This document shows positions 36,175-45,592 of a stretch of 64,000 nt of DNA, piece by piece. The translations under genes and the position numbers were made by a program. Source of the stretch: UBA4742 sp963773335 (GTDB lineage Bacteria > Actinomycetota > Acidimicrobiia > Acidimicrobiales > Acidimicrobilacustridaceae); the NCBI GenBank assembly GCA_963773335.1, contig CAVZAT010000006.1:496001-560000 (forward strand), read 5' to 3'. The notes under the pieces were generated by a model, which saw only the letters and a list, made by a program, of their open reading frames with translations, ran no database searches and was not told where the DNA came from. The first letter of the stretch is position 1; each line of letters begins with the position of its first letter.

Positions 36175-37521
36175 TCAGAGCGGCGTATTGTCGTGGGCGC
36201 GAGGCGCCAGCCATTCGCGCTTGGTGGCCAGCACCTCGAGGGCGGCGGCGATCTCACGGCGGGTGTCGGCCGGGTCGATGACCCCGTCGATGAGCCCACG
36301 TTCGGCGGCCCGGTACGGGTTTAGGAGCCGGGCCTCGTAGTCGGCCTCGGCCGCGGCCCGCTCCTGGGGGGTGGCGCGCCGCTGCAGGATCTCGGCCGCG
36401 CCCTTGGCGCCCATGACCGCGATCTCGGCAGTGGGCCAGGCCAGCGAGAGGTCGTTGCCCATGGTCTTGGAGTCCATGACGATGTAGGCCCCGCCGTAGG
36501 ACTTGCGCAGGGTCAAACACACCCGGGGCACGCTGGCCCGGGCGTAGGCGAAGGCGAGCTCGGCGCCGTGGCGGATCATCCCCCGCCACTCCTGGTCCTT
36601 GCCGGGGGAGAACCCGGGCGTGTCCACCAGCGTCAGCAGGGCCAGGTTGAAGGCGTCGCAGAAGGCCACGAAACGGGCCCCCTTCTGCGACGCGGCGATG
36701 TCGAGGGTGCCGGCCAGGGTCTGAGGCTGGTTGGCCACGATGCCCACCGGTCGTCCGTCGATGGTGGCCAGCGCCGTGACCAGGTTGGCCGCCCACCCGG
36801 GACGCAACTCGAGCAGTTCGTCGTCGTCGACCAGCGCCCGGGCCACTTGCCGTACGTCGTAGCTTCCCGTCGGGCTGTCGGGGATGAGCTGGCCGGCTTC
36901 GGGGGTGGCCCGGTCAGGCGGATCGGAGACGGCCAGGCGCGGCGGCACGTCGTCGGCATTGCTCGGTAGCAGGTCGAGCAGCGCGGCCACCAGTTCGCGG
37001 GCGTCATCGACGTCGGCGGCCATCAGGCTGGCCAGCCCGCTCGACCGGGCGTGGGGGCCGGCTCCGCCCAGTTCGGCGGGCGTCAGGATCACACCGGTGA
37101 ACTCGGTCACCATGCGAGGTCCGGAGAGGAAGGCGTAGGACTCGGGGAGCATGATCACCACGTCGGCCAGCCCCAGCAGCAACGCCGGTCCCGAGACGGC
37201 GGGGCCGGTCACCACCATCACCACCGGCACGATGCCCGAGCAACGCGTCGACCTCCCGGGCGGCGCGCCCCAGCCCACCAGGGCGCTGAACCCTTCGCCG
37301 ATGTCGGCGCCGCTCGAAGCCAAGTAGACGACCAGGGGGGTGCCCTCGTCTCGGGCCAGGCGGGCCGCTTCGGCGATGGTCTCGCCGTCGTCCTGGGACA
37401 GCGCGCCCCGCTTGTTGTCGGCATCGACGTGCACCTCGGTGACCGCCCGCCCACCGATCTGGTGGACTTCGGCGGAGGCGGCGCCGGGGACGCGGGAGCG
37501 CAGACCGAGCGACGGCGTCAT
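36175..37521 (-). CDS. Acyl-CoA carboxylase carboxyltransferase subunit
   Basis: The ~448-residue crotonase-fold protein is of the PccB/AccD type. The N-terminal half has TPLVVYLASSGADIGEGF and VVMVVTGPAVSGPALLLG. The C-terminal half has GTLDIAASQKGARFVAFCDA, LVDTPGFSPG and KSYGGAYIVMDSK. The C-terminus LIDGVIDPADTRREIAAALEVL is characteristic. It transfers a carboxyl group from biotin to acyl-CoA. It is shorter than typical PccB (~510 residues), with a reduced N-terminus. Residues ~83-93 (GAPPGRSTRCS) do not fit; shifting that stretch by one base recovers GRAAREVDAL, implying two compensating indels at about 37260 and 37229. A biotin carboxylase is not nearby. Confidence 0.82.
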   Translation of the reverse strand: MTPSLGLRSRVPGAASAEVHQIGGRAVTEVHVDADNKRGALSQDDGETIAEAARLARDEGTPLVVYLASSGADIGEGFSALVGWGAPPGRSTRCSGIVPVVMVVTGPAVSGPALLLGLADVVIMLPESYAFLSGPRMVTEFTGVILTPAELGGAGPHARSSGLASLMAADVDDARELVAALLDLLPSNADDVPPRLAVSDPPDRATPEAGQLIPDSPTGSYDVRQVARALVDDDELLELRPGWAANLVTALATIDGRPVGIVANQPQTLAGTLDIAASQKGARFVAFCDAFNLALLTLVDTPGFSPGKDQEWRGMIRHGAELAFAYARASVPRVCLTLRKSYGGAYIVMDSKTMGNDLSLAWPTAEIAVMGAKGAAEILQRRATPQERAAAEADYEARLLNPYRAAERGLIDGVIDPADTRREIAAALEVLATKREWLAPRAHDNTPL

Positions 37522-37596
37522 CGTGGGTCTGACCCGGACCCCGCCGGTCTCGTTACCACCGGCGACCCGGGCGACCCGGTTGCTCCCGATGGCAGC

Positions 37597-38520
37597 TCAC
37601 GATTCGGACTCGATGGTGCAGTGGACGCCGGGCTGCGAGGCGGACTCGGTCTCGATCACGGTGCGGATCACGGCTCGCAGGGCGCGTGCCGGAGCCGACA
37701 ACCGACCCCGCTTGCGCCACGCCAGGCCCACCGAGCGGCCCTCGATGCCATCCACCATCACCCGCTTCCAGTCGCCGCCCACGCCGTTGGGCGCCGCGCT
37801 GGCCGGGAGCAGCGCGGCACCGAAGCCTTGGAAGGCGAGCGTGGCCAGCAACCGCATGCCGTCGATCTGGGCCTGGGGGACCAGGGTGATCCCGCCAGCC
37901 GCGGCCTGTTCGTCGAGGACGTCGCGAAAGCCGGTGCCCGGCGGCTCGAGCAGGATGGGGTAGCGGGCGATGTCGGCCAAGGTGACGCGCTCCTGGCTGG
38001 CCAACGGGTGATCGAGGGGCGTGACCAGAGTGGGGTCCTCGTGGAACAGCCGCTCGGCGATGACGTCAGGGTCGTCCACCGGAAAGCTGGTCACGGCCAG
38101 GTCGAGCCGACCGGCCACCAGCTGAGGGAGCAGCGATGAGGTGGTGGCATCGACCACCACCAGCCCGACCTTGGGATGGCGCTCGGTCACGGCGACCAGC
38201 AGCGGCGGCACCAGCCAACGGGCCGTGGTGCCGATGACCCCGAGCCGCACGTTGCCGGTGACCTCGTCGTGCAACGAGGCCACGTCCGCGGAGAGCGCCT
38301 CCAACTCCGCTTGGATCTGGCGGGATCGCCGAACCACGATCTCACCGGCCTCGGTGAGCTGGCCGGTGGCCCGGTCCACCAGCACCACGTCCAGCTCCTT
38401 CTCCAGCCGGGCCACATGGGTGGACACGTTCGACTGCACGGTGTGGAGCTGGCGTGCCGCAGCGGAGAAGCTGCCGGTGTCGGCCACGGCCAGCAGGGCG
38501 TACATCTGTCGCAGATCCAT
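37597..38520 (-). CDS. LysR-family transcriptional regulator
   Basis: The 307-residue protein has an N-terminal winged helix (LRQMYALLAVADTGSFSAAARQLHTVQSNVSTHVARLEKEL region) and a periplasmic-binding-like effector domain from ~90. It includes GNVRLGVIGTTARWLVPPLL and PILLEPPGTGFR. LysR proteins usually control a divergent gene; here the divergent neighbour is the HAD-acyltransferase fusion, 247 bp away. The intergenic tract is AT-rich near the LysR start. The effector is unknown. The gene ends 75 bp before the carboxyltransferase gene on the same strand, but a shared transcript is not evident. Confidence 0.88.
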   Translation of the reverse strand: MDLRQMYALLAVADTGSFSAAARQLHTVQSNVSTHVARLEKELDVVLVDRATGQLTEAGEIVVRRSRQIQAELEALSADVASLHDEVTGNVRLGVIGTTARWLVPPLLVAVTERHPKVGLVVVDATTSSLLPQLVAGRLDLAVTSFPVDDPDVIAERLFHEDPTLVTPLDHPLASQERVTLADIARYPILLEPPGTGFRDVLDEQAAAGGITLVPQAQIDGMRLLATLAFQGFGAALLPASAAPNGVGGDWKRVMVDGIEGRSVGLAWRKRGRLSAPARALRAVIRTVIETESASQPGVHCTIESES

Positions 38521-38672
38521 CGTTGGTAATGATGACAGATATCAGTGAGAACTGTTGGACAGATCTCGTGCAAAGGTTCACAATAGAGCTACATACCGCC
38601 GAGGTGAGTGTTCGTCCCCCACGAATGCCCTCGCGCCGGGCTTGCGGACCTCCCCCCGGTCCCCAATCCCAC

Positions 38673-38706
38673 GAAGAAGCTGGCCATCCCCCTGGCCAGC
38701 TTCTTC
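38673..38706. terminator. Perfect 14-bp hairpin upstream of the HAD-acyltransferase gene
   Basis: GAAGAAGCTGGCCA (38673-38686) and TGGCCAGCTTCTTC (38693-38706) are perfect complements around a TCCCCC loop. This is one of the strongest hairpins in the window. It lies ~62 bp upstream of ATG 38768, with no T-tract. It may attenuate or insulate transcription from the LysR side. Confidence 0.6.
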
Positions 38707-38767
38707 CCGTTCCCGGCCCGGAGTGATCGGCTCTGCGATCGTCTCGATGCAGCGATACCGTGCCGGC

Positions 38768-40237
38768 ATGGCTGCGTCCTCCCAGTGCACCGAGGTGGCA
38801 CCGTCCCCGGCCACCGCGGCCGCGTTCTTCGACCTGGATCGCACCCTGCTGTCGGGGGCCAGCGGGCCGGCCATCACCGCCGCCCTGCGCACCGTCGGGC
38901 TGGTGTCGGATCGCAGTCTGCCCGGCCAGGACCTCATCTTCCGGGTGTTCGACCTCTTCGGCGAGAACCGTCCGTCGATGATGCTCACCCGCCAGGCTGC
39001 CTCGTTCGCGGCCAACTGGTCGAGAGCACGGGCGCAGGAGGCCGGCGAGCTGGCCGCCGACAGCCTGGTGGGGCTGGTGCAACCCTACGCCGAGGTGCTC
39101 ATGGGCGAGCACCGCCGGGCCGGGCGCACGGTGGTGCTGGCCACGACCACGCCCTACGACCTGGTCAAACCCTTGGCTGACCGCCTGGGGTTCGACGCGG
39201 TGGTGGCCACCCGCTACGGCGAGCGTGACGGCGTGTACGACGGCTCCATCGACGGCGAGTTCGTGTGGGGCCACGGCAAGTACCGGGCGGTGCGCGCCTG
39301 GGCCGGCGACCACGGCGTCGACCTGGCCGCCAGCTACGCCTACTCCGACAGCTACTACGACGTCCCGCTCCTCAACGCCGTCGGCCATCCCCAGGTGGTC
39401 AACCCCGATCCGCGCATGCGTCTCCAGGCCCTTGCCCGGCGTTGGCCGACCCGCTACTTCGATGTGCCGGCCGGTGTTCCCAAGGTGGCCGGCCTCGAAC
39501 CCCAGCAGCTGCTCATGCCCTTTCTTCGGACCGAGCTGACGCTGTTCGCAAAGGTCCACCTGACCGGCGTCGAGCACATCCCCGAGACCGGTCCTGCCAT
39601 CCTGTGCGCCAACCACCGCAGCTACTTCGACGTCAGCGCCGTGGCCTACGCGGTGGCCAAGCGGGGTCGACCAGTTCGCTTCCTGGGCAAGAAGGAGGTG
39701 TTCGACGCTCCCATCATCGGCGACCTGGCCCGGGCCATGGGTGGCATCCGGGTGGAGCGGGGATCGGGCGACGACGCCCCGTTGCAGGAGGCCCTGACTG
39801 CCCTGAGCGCCGGGGAGATGGTGGTCATCATGCCGCAGGGCACCATCCCGCGCGGCCGGGACTTCTTCGATCCTCAGCTGCGGGGTCGTTGGGGCGCGGC
39901 CCGGCTGGCCGCGCTCAGCGGTGCGCCGGTCATCCCCATGGGACTGTGGGGAACCGAGCGGGTGTGGCCGCGCCGGGCCAAGCTGCCCGCGGTGTGGAAC
40001 GTCACGGACCCGCCACGGGTCTCGGTCACGGTGGGACCGCCGGTGGAGTTGGAGCGCCGCGACGCCGAGGCCGACACCGAGCGGATCATGGCCGCCATCG
40101 TGGCGCTGCTGCCGCCCGAGGCTCGCGTGGCTCATGAGCCGACGGCCGCGGAGCTCGCCGCGGCGACGCCCTCGAGCGCGAAGTCCGGGGCCGCGAGCCT
40201 CGAACACGAGCGAACCCGCCGACCCGGCACCGACTGA
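38768..40237 (+). CDS. HAD-IB phosphatase fused to PlsC-type acyltransferase
   Basis: The ~489-residue protein has two enzymes. Residues ~18-235 are a HAD subfamily IB hydrolase with AFFDLDRTLLSG, ATTTPYDL and the acid pair in YSDSYYDVPLL. Residues ~270-460 are a 1-acylglycerol-3-phosphate acyltransferase with CANHRSYFD (HxxxxD), GGIRVERGSG and IMPQGTIPRG. Such fusions, known from mycobacteria (PlsC-like Rv2483c group), may acylate lysophosphatidate and act in phospholipid or triacylglycerol assembly at the membrane. ATG 38768 is used; ATG 38747 is possible. It is divergent from LysR. Confidence 0.88.
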   Translation: MAASSQCTEVAPSPATAAAFFDLDRTLLSGASGPAITAALRTVGLVSDRSLPGQDLIFRVFDLFGENRPSMMLTRQAASFAANWSRARAQEAGELAADSLVGLVQPYAEVLMGEHRRAGRTVVLATTTPYDLVKPLADRLGFDAVVATRYGERDGVYDGSIDGEFVWGHGKYRAVRAWAGDHGVDLAASYAYSDSYYDVPLLNAVGHPQVVNPDPRMRLQALARRWPTRYFDVPAGVPKVAGLEPQQLLMPFLRTELTLFAKVHLTGVEHIPETGPAILCANHRSYFDVSAVAYAVAKRGRPVRFLGKKEVFDAPIIGDLARAMGGIRVERGSGDDAPLQEALTALSAGEMVVIMPQGTIPRGRDFFDPQLRGRWGAARLAALSGAPVIPMGLWGTERVWPRRAKLPAVWNVTDPPRVSVTVGPPVELERRDAEADTERIMAAIVALLPPEARVAHEPTAAELAAATPSSAKSGAASLEHERTRRPGTD

Positions 40238-40318
40238 CCCCCCGACCACGGGAGTGGGCGGAGATGTGTGGTATCCGCACACGAAGGTTTCCAGTTCGCG
40301 AATGCGGCGGGGGGCAGG

Positions 40319-41797
40319 TCAGGGCAGGTCGGTGGAGGCGCCCAGCGAGGCGTCGGCGCCGCTTCCGGTCGAGCGGTACCAGCTCCCCCGGCCTGAGGCC
40401 TTGGCCTGGTACATGGCGGCGTCGGCCAGCTCGACCAGACGTTCGTCGTCGGTGCCGCTCTGGTGGCCGAAGGCGATCCCGATGCTCACCCCCACCGAGA
40501 CCATGACCGGCTGCACCCGATCCGTGATGTCGATCACCGGCGCCCCGGCCAGCGCGGAAAGCTCCGGAGAGCGGATGCTGTCCACCGGAAGCAGCAGCGG
40601 CTGCTCGACCGCCTGGATGAGCCGTTCGGCGATGGCGACCGCCTCGGCCTCGTCGCGCAGCTGGCTGCACAGCACGCCGAACTCGTCGCCGCCCAGCCGG
40701 GCGGTGAGGTCGCGGGGCCGCAGCACCCCCTCGACGCGACGGGCGATCTGGGTCAGCACGTAGTCGCCGGCCCGGTGTCCGTAGTGGTCGTTGATGGGTT
40801 TGAAGCGGTCCAGGTCGAGGTAGAGCACGGCCACCAGATGCCCGTCGCGGTGCAGTTCGCGGGCCAGGTGGCGGAAGAACTGGGCCCGGTTGGGCAGCCC
40901 GGTGAGGGCGTCGTGGCGAGCCGCGTGCAGCAGCAGGCCGTTCGTGTCGCGTCGCTCCACGGCCAGGGTCAAGAGCCGTCCGATCCGGTGCATGGCCACC
41001 TGGTCGCCCGGCGACGGTGCGCCGGACAGGGTGCGCCAGGCGATGATGCAACCCAGCAGGCTCTGGGAGCCGGGTCCCACCACGGGGAAGACCCAACAGG
41101 CCTCGAACCCCTGAGCCTCGGCATCGTCGCGCAGCTCGGGTGACAGGCTGGACAGGTCGGCGTGGATGACCGGTCGTCTGGTGAAGATGGCCTCGGCCCA
41201 CGGCAGCCCGAGCGGGCCGGACCATGCCGTCTCGGTGAGCTCGTCCACGATGTCGTGGGTGGACGCCGCGATCCGGAACCGGTCGTCGTGAGGATCGACC
41301 CCGATCACGCCCCGACAGTCCCCGATCTGGACCTCGACCAGATGGGCCAGCAGGCGCAACGTGTCCTCGAAGCTGCCACCCGCGGCGATCACCTCCAGGA
41401 CCGCGTCGGTGACGCGTCGCTCGGTCACGTCGTGGGTCTGGACCACGATGCCGCGGATGCGCGGGTCATCGAGGCAGTTGGCGCCCACCGCCTCGAGCAC
41501 ACCCTGGGTGCCGTCGGGTCGGTGGAAGCGGAACTCCATGGGCCGAACCGTGTCGGTGGTCTCCAGCAGGTAGTCGATGGTGCCTGTCACCAGCGGCAGG
41601 TCGGCCTCGTCCACGAACTCCAGGATGTTGTGGCCCGGCAGCTCGCCGACGGGTATGCCCACCAGCTCTTCGGCAGCCCGGCTCACCCAGCGGACGGTGC
41701 CGTCGGGGTCGATCACCAGCGTGACGCGAGGCGCGGCCTGCACGATGGCCGCGGCGGTGGCCATCTGCTCGACCTCGGCTGCATCACGCTCGACCAA
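40319..41797 (-). CDS. Diguanylate cyclase with PAS and GAF domains
   Basis: The ~492-residue protein has a PAS domain at ~15-130 (LVIDPDGTVRWVSRAAEELVG), a GAF-like sensor at ~150-300 and a GGDEF domain at ~320-480. The active site reads ARLGGDEFGVL, so it should make cyclic di-GMP. An RxxD inhibitory site lies exactly five residues before GGDEF (RPRD-LTARL), implying product feedback. No membrane segment is present, so it senses a cytosolic signal. The TTG at 41797 follows GGGAG; longer in-frame starts lack a ribosome binding site. No EAL gene or receptor is nearby. Confidence 0.88.
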   Translation of the reverse strand: MVERDAAEVEQMATAAAIVQAAPRVTLVIDPDGTVRWVSRAAEELVGIPVGELPGHNILEFVDEADLPLVTGTIDYLLETTDTVRPMEFRFHRPDGTQGVLEAVGANCLDDPRIRGIVVQTHDVTERRVTDAVLEVIAAGGSFEDTLRLLAHLVEVQIGDCRGVIGVDPHDDRFRIAASTHDIVDELTETAWSGPLGLPWAEAIFTRRPVIHADLSSLSPELRDDAEAQGFEACWVFPVVGPGSQSLLGCIIAWRTLSGAPSPGDQVAMHRIGRLLTLAVERRDTNGLLLHAARHDALTGLPNRAQFFRHLARELHRDGHLVAVLYLDLDRFKPINDHYGHRAGDYVLTQIARRVEGVLRPRDLTARLGGDEFGVLCSQLRDEAEAVAIAERLIQAVEQPLLLPVDSIRSPELSALAGAPVIDITDRVQPVMVSVGVSIGIAFGHQSGTDDERLVELADAAMYQAKASGRGSWYRSTGSGADASLGASTDLP

Positions 41798-41978
41798 CGA
41801 CTGCTCCCGGATCCGAGGCCCGCGACGGCCCCGACTCGCCCTACGCAGGACCCGGCCTCCACACCCGGTCCCTTCCTCCTGAGGTGAGTCTATGACTACT
41901 TTGCGTGGTCGCCGTTCGGGCGACGCAGCCCGTCCGGGCCACTTTCGGGTGGCTGGCGGCCAGCGACCGACCCGTGGG

Positions 41979-44253
41979 TCAGGCCTGCTGGCGGCTGCGG
42001 ATGATGTTGAGGGCACCGCCGGCGCGGAACCACTCGATCTGTTCGTCGTTCATGGTGTGGGTGGCGGTGAAGGCCACGACCGTGCCGTCGGGCTTGCGGA
42101 TCTCACCCTGGATCGGTTGGTCGGGCGCCAGGTCGGCCAGGCCCCGCAGCGAGATGCGGTCCTGCTCGCCGATCTCGTCGTAGGTATCCGGATCGGCGAA
42201 CCAGAGGGCCAGGACGCCCTGCTTCTTCAGGTTGGTCTCGGCGATGCGGGCGAAGGAGCGGCAGATCACCGCCTTGGCGTTGCGGAACCGTGGCTCCATG
42301 GCCGCATGTTCCCGCGACGACCCCTCTCCATAGTTCTCGTCGCCCACCGCCACCCAACCCTGCCCGGCCTCGTGGTAGTGCTTGGCGATCTCGGGGAAGG
42401 GCTTGCGCGCGCCGTCGAGCACGTCGAGCCCGACGCCCGCTTCACCCGTGTAGGCGTTGATGGCGCCGAGGAACAGGTTGCCGCTGATGTTCTCCAGGTG
42501 GCCGCGGTACTTGAGCCAGGATCCAGCGGCCGAGATGTGGTCGGTGGTGCACTTGCCCACGGCCTTCACCAGGACGGGCAGATCCACGAGGTCATGACCG
42601 TCCCATGCCGGGAACGCCTCGAGCAGCTGGAGGCGGTCGCTGGTGGGCGAGACCACCACATCGACGCCGGATCCGTCCGCCGGGGGCGCCACGAACCCGC
42701 TCTCGCCGGGCGTGAACCCCAGGGCCGGCAGCTCCTCGCCCACCGGCACATCGAGGCGCACCGCCTCGCCCTGCGCGTTGGTCAGGGTGTCGGTCAGCGG
42801 GTTGAAGTCGACGGTTCCGGCCAGGGCCAGGGCCACCACCGTCTCCGGCGAGGTGACGAAGGCCAGGGTCGACGCGAAGCCGTCGTTGCGCTTCGGGAAG
42901 TTGCGGTTGTAGGAGGTCACGATGGTGTTGACGTCGCCTTCGTGCACGTCGGAGCGGGCCCACTGGCCGATGCAGGGACCGCAGGCGTTGGCCAGCACCA
43001 CCGCCCCGATGCGCTCGAAGTCGCCCAGCAGGCCGTCGCGCTCGATGGTGGCCCGCACCTGCTCGCTCCCCGGGGTGATCATCAGCTCGGTCTGGCAGCT
43101 GAGGCCGGCGGCCGCGGCCTGGCGGGCGATGCTGGCGGCGCGGGTGATGTCCTCATAGCTCGAGTTGGTGCACGAGCCCACCAGCGCGGCGCTGATCTCG
43201 GTCGGCCAGCCCTCGGCCCGGGCCTCGGCACCCAGCGCGGACACCCGTCGGGCCCGGTCAGGGGTGTGCGGGCCGTTGATGAGCGGCTCGAGCGTGGACA
43301 GGTCGATCTCGATCACCTCGTCGAAGTAGGCGCTCGGATCGGCCAGCACCTCGTCGTCGGCCCGCAGGTGGTGGGCCACGGCGTCGGCCGTGGCGGCCAC
43401 TGCTTCGCGACCGGTCGCCTTGAGGTAGCGGGCCATCGCTTCGTCGTAGGCGAAGATGCGAGGTGGTGGCCCCGATCTCTGCGCCCATGTTGCAGATCGT
43501 GGCCTTGCCGGTGCAGCTGATCGAGGTCGCCCCGGGGCCGAAGTACTCGACGATGGCGCCGGTGCCGCCGCGCACCGTCAGGATCTCGGCCACCTTCAAG
43601 ATGATGTCCTTGGGCGCTGACCAGCCGTTGAGCTGGCCGGTCAGGTGGACACCGATGAGCTTGGGCCAGCGGACGTTGAACGGATAGCCGGTCATCACGT
43701 CGACCGCGTCGGCCCCGCCCACACCGATGGCCACCATGCCCAGGCCGCCGGCGTTGGGCGTGTGGCTGTCGGTGCCGATCATCATCCCACCGGGGAAGGC
43801 GTACTGCTCGAGCACGACCTGGTGGATGATCCCCGAGCCCGGCTTCCAGAAGCCGACGCCATAGCGCGCCGACACCGACTCCAGGAAGTCGTAGACCTCG
43901 TGATTGGTCTCGAGCGCGGCCAGCAGGTCGACCTTGCCGTCCTCGCGGGCCTGGATCAGGTGGTCGCAGTGAACGGTGGCGGGCACGGCCACCTCGGGCA
44001 GGCCGGCCGTCATGAACTGGAGCAGCGCCATCTGGGCGGTGGCGTCCTGCATGGCCACCCGGTCGGGATCCAGATCGGTGTAGGACTTGGCGCGTTCCAC
44101 CGGCTGGTGGGGATCGCGAAGGTGGTTGATCAGGACCTTCTCGGCGTAGGTCAGCGGCCGACCCAGCTGGGTGCGACCGATCTCCAGGCGTTGGCCCAGG
44201 CGCTCGTACACCGTGTTGATGAGTTCGATCGGGGTGCTGGCGGTGACGGCCAT
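41979..44253 (-). CDS. acn: Aconitate hydratase, mitochondrial type (one-base frameshift)
   Basis: Corrected, this is a 757-residue aconitase that interconverts citrate and isocitrate. The [4Fe-4S] cysteines are in GSCTNSSYED and ACGPCIGQ. The swivel domain has YGEGSSREHAA. The N-terminus (SYTDLDPDRVAMQDATAQMALLQF) and length match the mitochondrial/AcnA-short group rather than the ~900-residue AcnA. A single extra C at about 43461 splits the frame; removing it joins GATTS to IFAYDEAMARYL. As for citrate synthase, sequence error is likelier than loss. It is divergent from a GntR regulator with 100 bp between them, so that regulator may control it. Confidence 0.85.
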
Positions 44254-44337
44254 GACGGGCTCCTGGGCTGGCGGTGGGGTGGAAGCTCGAGCCGCTCAGG
44301 GTTGTATCCCCCGGCAGTGGACATGCGGCCCTATGTA

Positions 44338-44355
44338 GACAAGTATATGACAAGT
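44338..44355. promoter_or_regulatory. Possible GntR operator
   Basis: GACAAGT occurs at 44338-44344 and 44349-44355, separated by ATAT. The second copy covers the GTG start of the GntR gene at 44354. The site lies between GntR and aconitase, where autoregulation and control of aconitase are possible. Confidence 0.4.
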
Positions 44356-45085
44356 GCGCCAGACCCGCTACCAGGAGATCGCCGACCAGGTGCGCCGCCG
44401 GGTGTCGGCCGGCGAGTTCCCCCCCGGCCGATTGCTGCCCAGCGAAGCCGAGCTGTCCCACGGCTACGGCGCCAGCCGGGTCACCGTCCGCCGGGCGCTC
44501 GAGGTGCTGCGCGACGAGGGTCTGGTCGACTCGCGTCAGGGGTTCGGCTGGTTCGTGTCCGCCGATCCGGTGCGCCAGTCGTTGGGTCGGCTGGGCACGA
44601 TCGAGAGCCAGCTGCTGGCGGAGGGTGTGCGCTCCGAACGCCGCATCCTCGACTTCCGGTTCCTGGCCGCGCCGGCGCGGGTGCGCGAACTGCTCGGCAG
44701 CGAGACCGTGTTGCGCGTCCGGCGTCTCAACCTGGCCGACGACGAGCCGTTCGCTCTGGTCACGGTGTGGTGTCCCGAACGATACGGCGCCGAGCTGTCC
44801 CGCGCCGACGTCGAACGGTCGCCCTTCTACGAGCTGCTCGAGGTGGAGCTGGGTGGCGCGGTGCAGACCATCGCCGCCGCGGCCGCCTCGGCCCGTGACG
44901 CCGAGCTGCTGGCCGTGCCCGAAGGATCACCGGTGCTGCGCTGCGAGCGGGTCACCTCCACCGTCGACGGCGAGGTGGTGCTGGTCAGCGAGCACACCTT
45001 TCCCGCTCACCTCACCGAGTTCGTGGTCGACCTACCCCACGCCGAGGCCTCCATCGCCCCCGAGGGGCTCCGCCTGGTGGAGTAG
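44354..45085 (+). CDS. GntR-family regulator, HutC/UTRA type
   Basis: The 243-residue protein has an N-terminal winged helix (GEFPPGRLLPSEAELSHGYGASRVTVRRALEVLRDEGLV region) with the recognition helix in SRVTVRRAL. A UTRA ligand domain follows (~80-240), with FYELLEVEL and SPVLRCERVTSTVDGEVVLVSEH. UTRA proteins respond to sugars, histidine derivatives or carboxylates. No ribosome binding site precedes GTG 44354, which overlaps the putative operator, so the transcript is probably leaderless. It is divergent from aconitase, a possible citrate-related target. Confidence 0.85.
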   Translation: MRQTRYQEIADQVRRRVSAGEFPPGRLLPSEAELSHGYGASRVTVRRALEVLRDEGLVDSRQGFGWFVSADPVRQSLGRLGTIESQLLAEGVRSERRILDFRFLAAPARVRELLGSETVLRVRRLNLADDEPFALVTVWCPERYGAELSRADVERSPFYELLEVELGGAVQTIAAAAASARDAELLAVPEGSPVLRCERVTSTVDGEVVLVSEHTFPAHLTEFVVDLPHAEASIAPEGLRLVE

Positions 45086-45101
45086 GTCCGGGCGGGGCAG
45101 C

Positions 45102-45471
45102 TCAGGGGGTCGTGGTGGTCGTCGGCACCAGCACGTACACGTGATGGCCGGTGGCCAGCAGGATCAGCCACACTGCCCACTCGATCACGGCCACGCCGCC
45201 CATGATCGTGCCGGCCAGGGCCATGCCGTTGCCCCCCAGTCGCCCGTTGGACGCGCGGATACGAGGGCGGCTCACCGCCATCGGGTCGACTCCACCACGG
45301 GGCATCGTCGCCCGGTGGTTCCGACGAGCCTCCGGCGTCGCTCACCTTGTTGCTCCCCCATCGCATGATGTCGACGCCCGCGATGATGGCGATGAGGGGC
45401 ACGGCCAGCGCGATCTCCAGCAGCACCCCGAGGCCACGGCCCACCGACAGCACCTGCCCGACCAGGCTCAT
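45102..45471 (-). CDS. Small membrane protein of unknown function (homopolymer frameshift)
   Basis: With one base removed from the C6 run at 45232-45237 (G6 on the coding strand), a 122-residue protein reads through. The first hydrophobic segment is LLEIALAVPLIAIIAGVDI. A Pro/Ser/Asp-rich loop (SEPPGDDAPWWSRP) follows, then a second membrane region (LAGTIMGGVAVIEWAVWLILLATG) and a Val-Pro-Thr tail. Without the correction two unrelated frames overlap. No family is recognised. It converges with the GntR gene and lies 121 bp downstream of the DUF2510 genes on the same strand. Confidence 0.45.
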
Positions 45472-45592
45472 GACCAGGGTGTGGTGGCCAGGCCCTGGGT
45501 CCTGGGGGACGTTGCACCGTACCCCCAGCCCCGCGAGGCGCCGCCGGCCGGAGGCGAGGGGTCGGTCATCGGGTTCCCGGCGGATCAGCAGT

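Noticed and set aside
38342..40282. 646-codon minus-strand open frame
   Set aside because: Antisense of the HAD-acyltransferase gene, rich in His/Gly/Arg with no domain; its end runs into the LysR gene in another frame.
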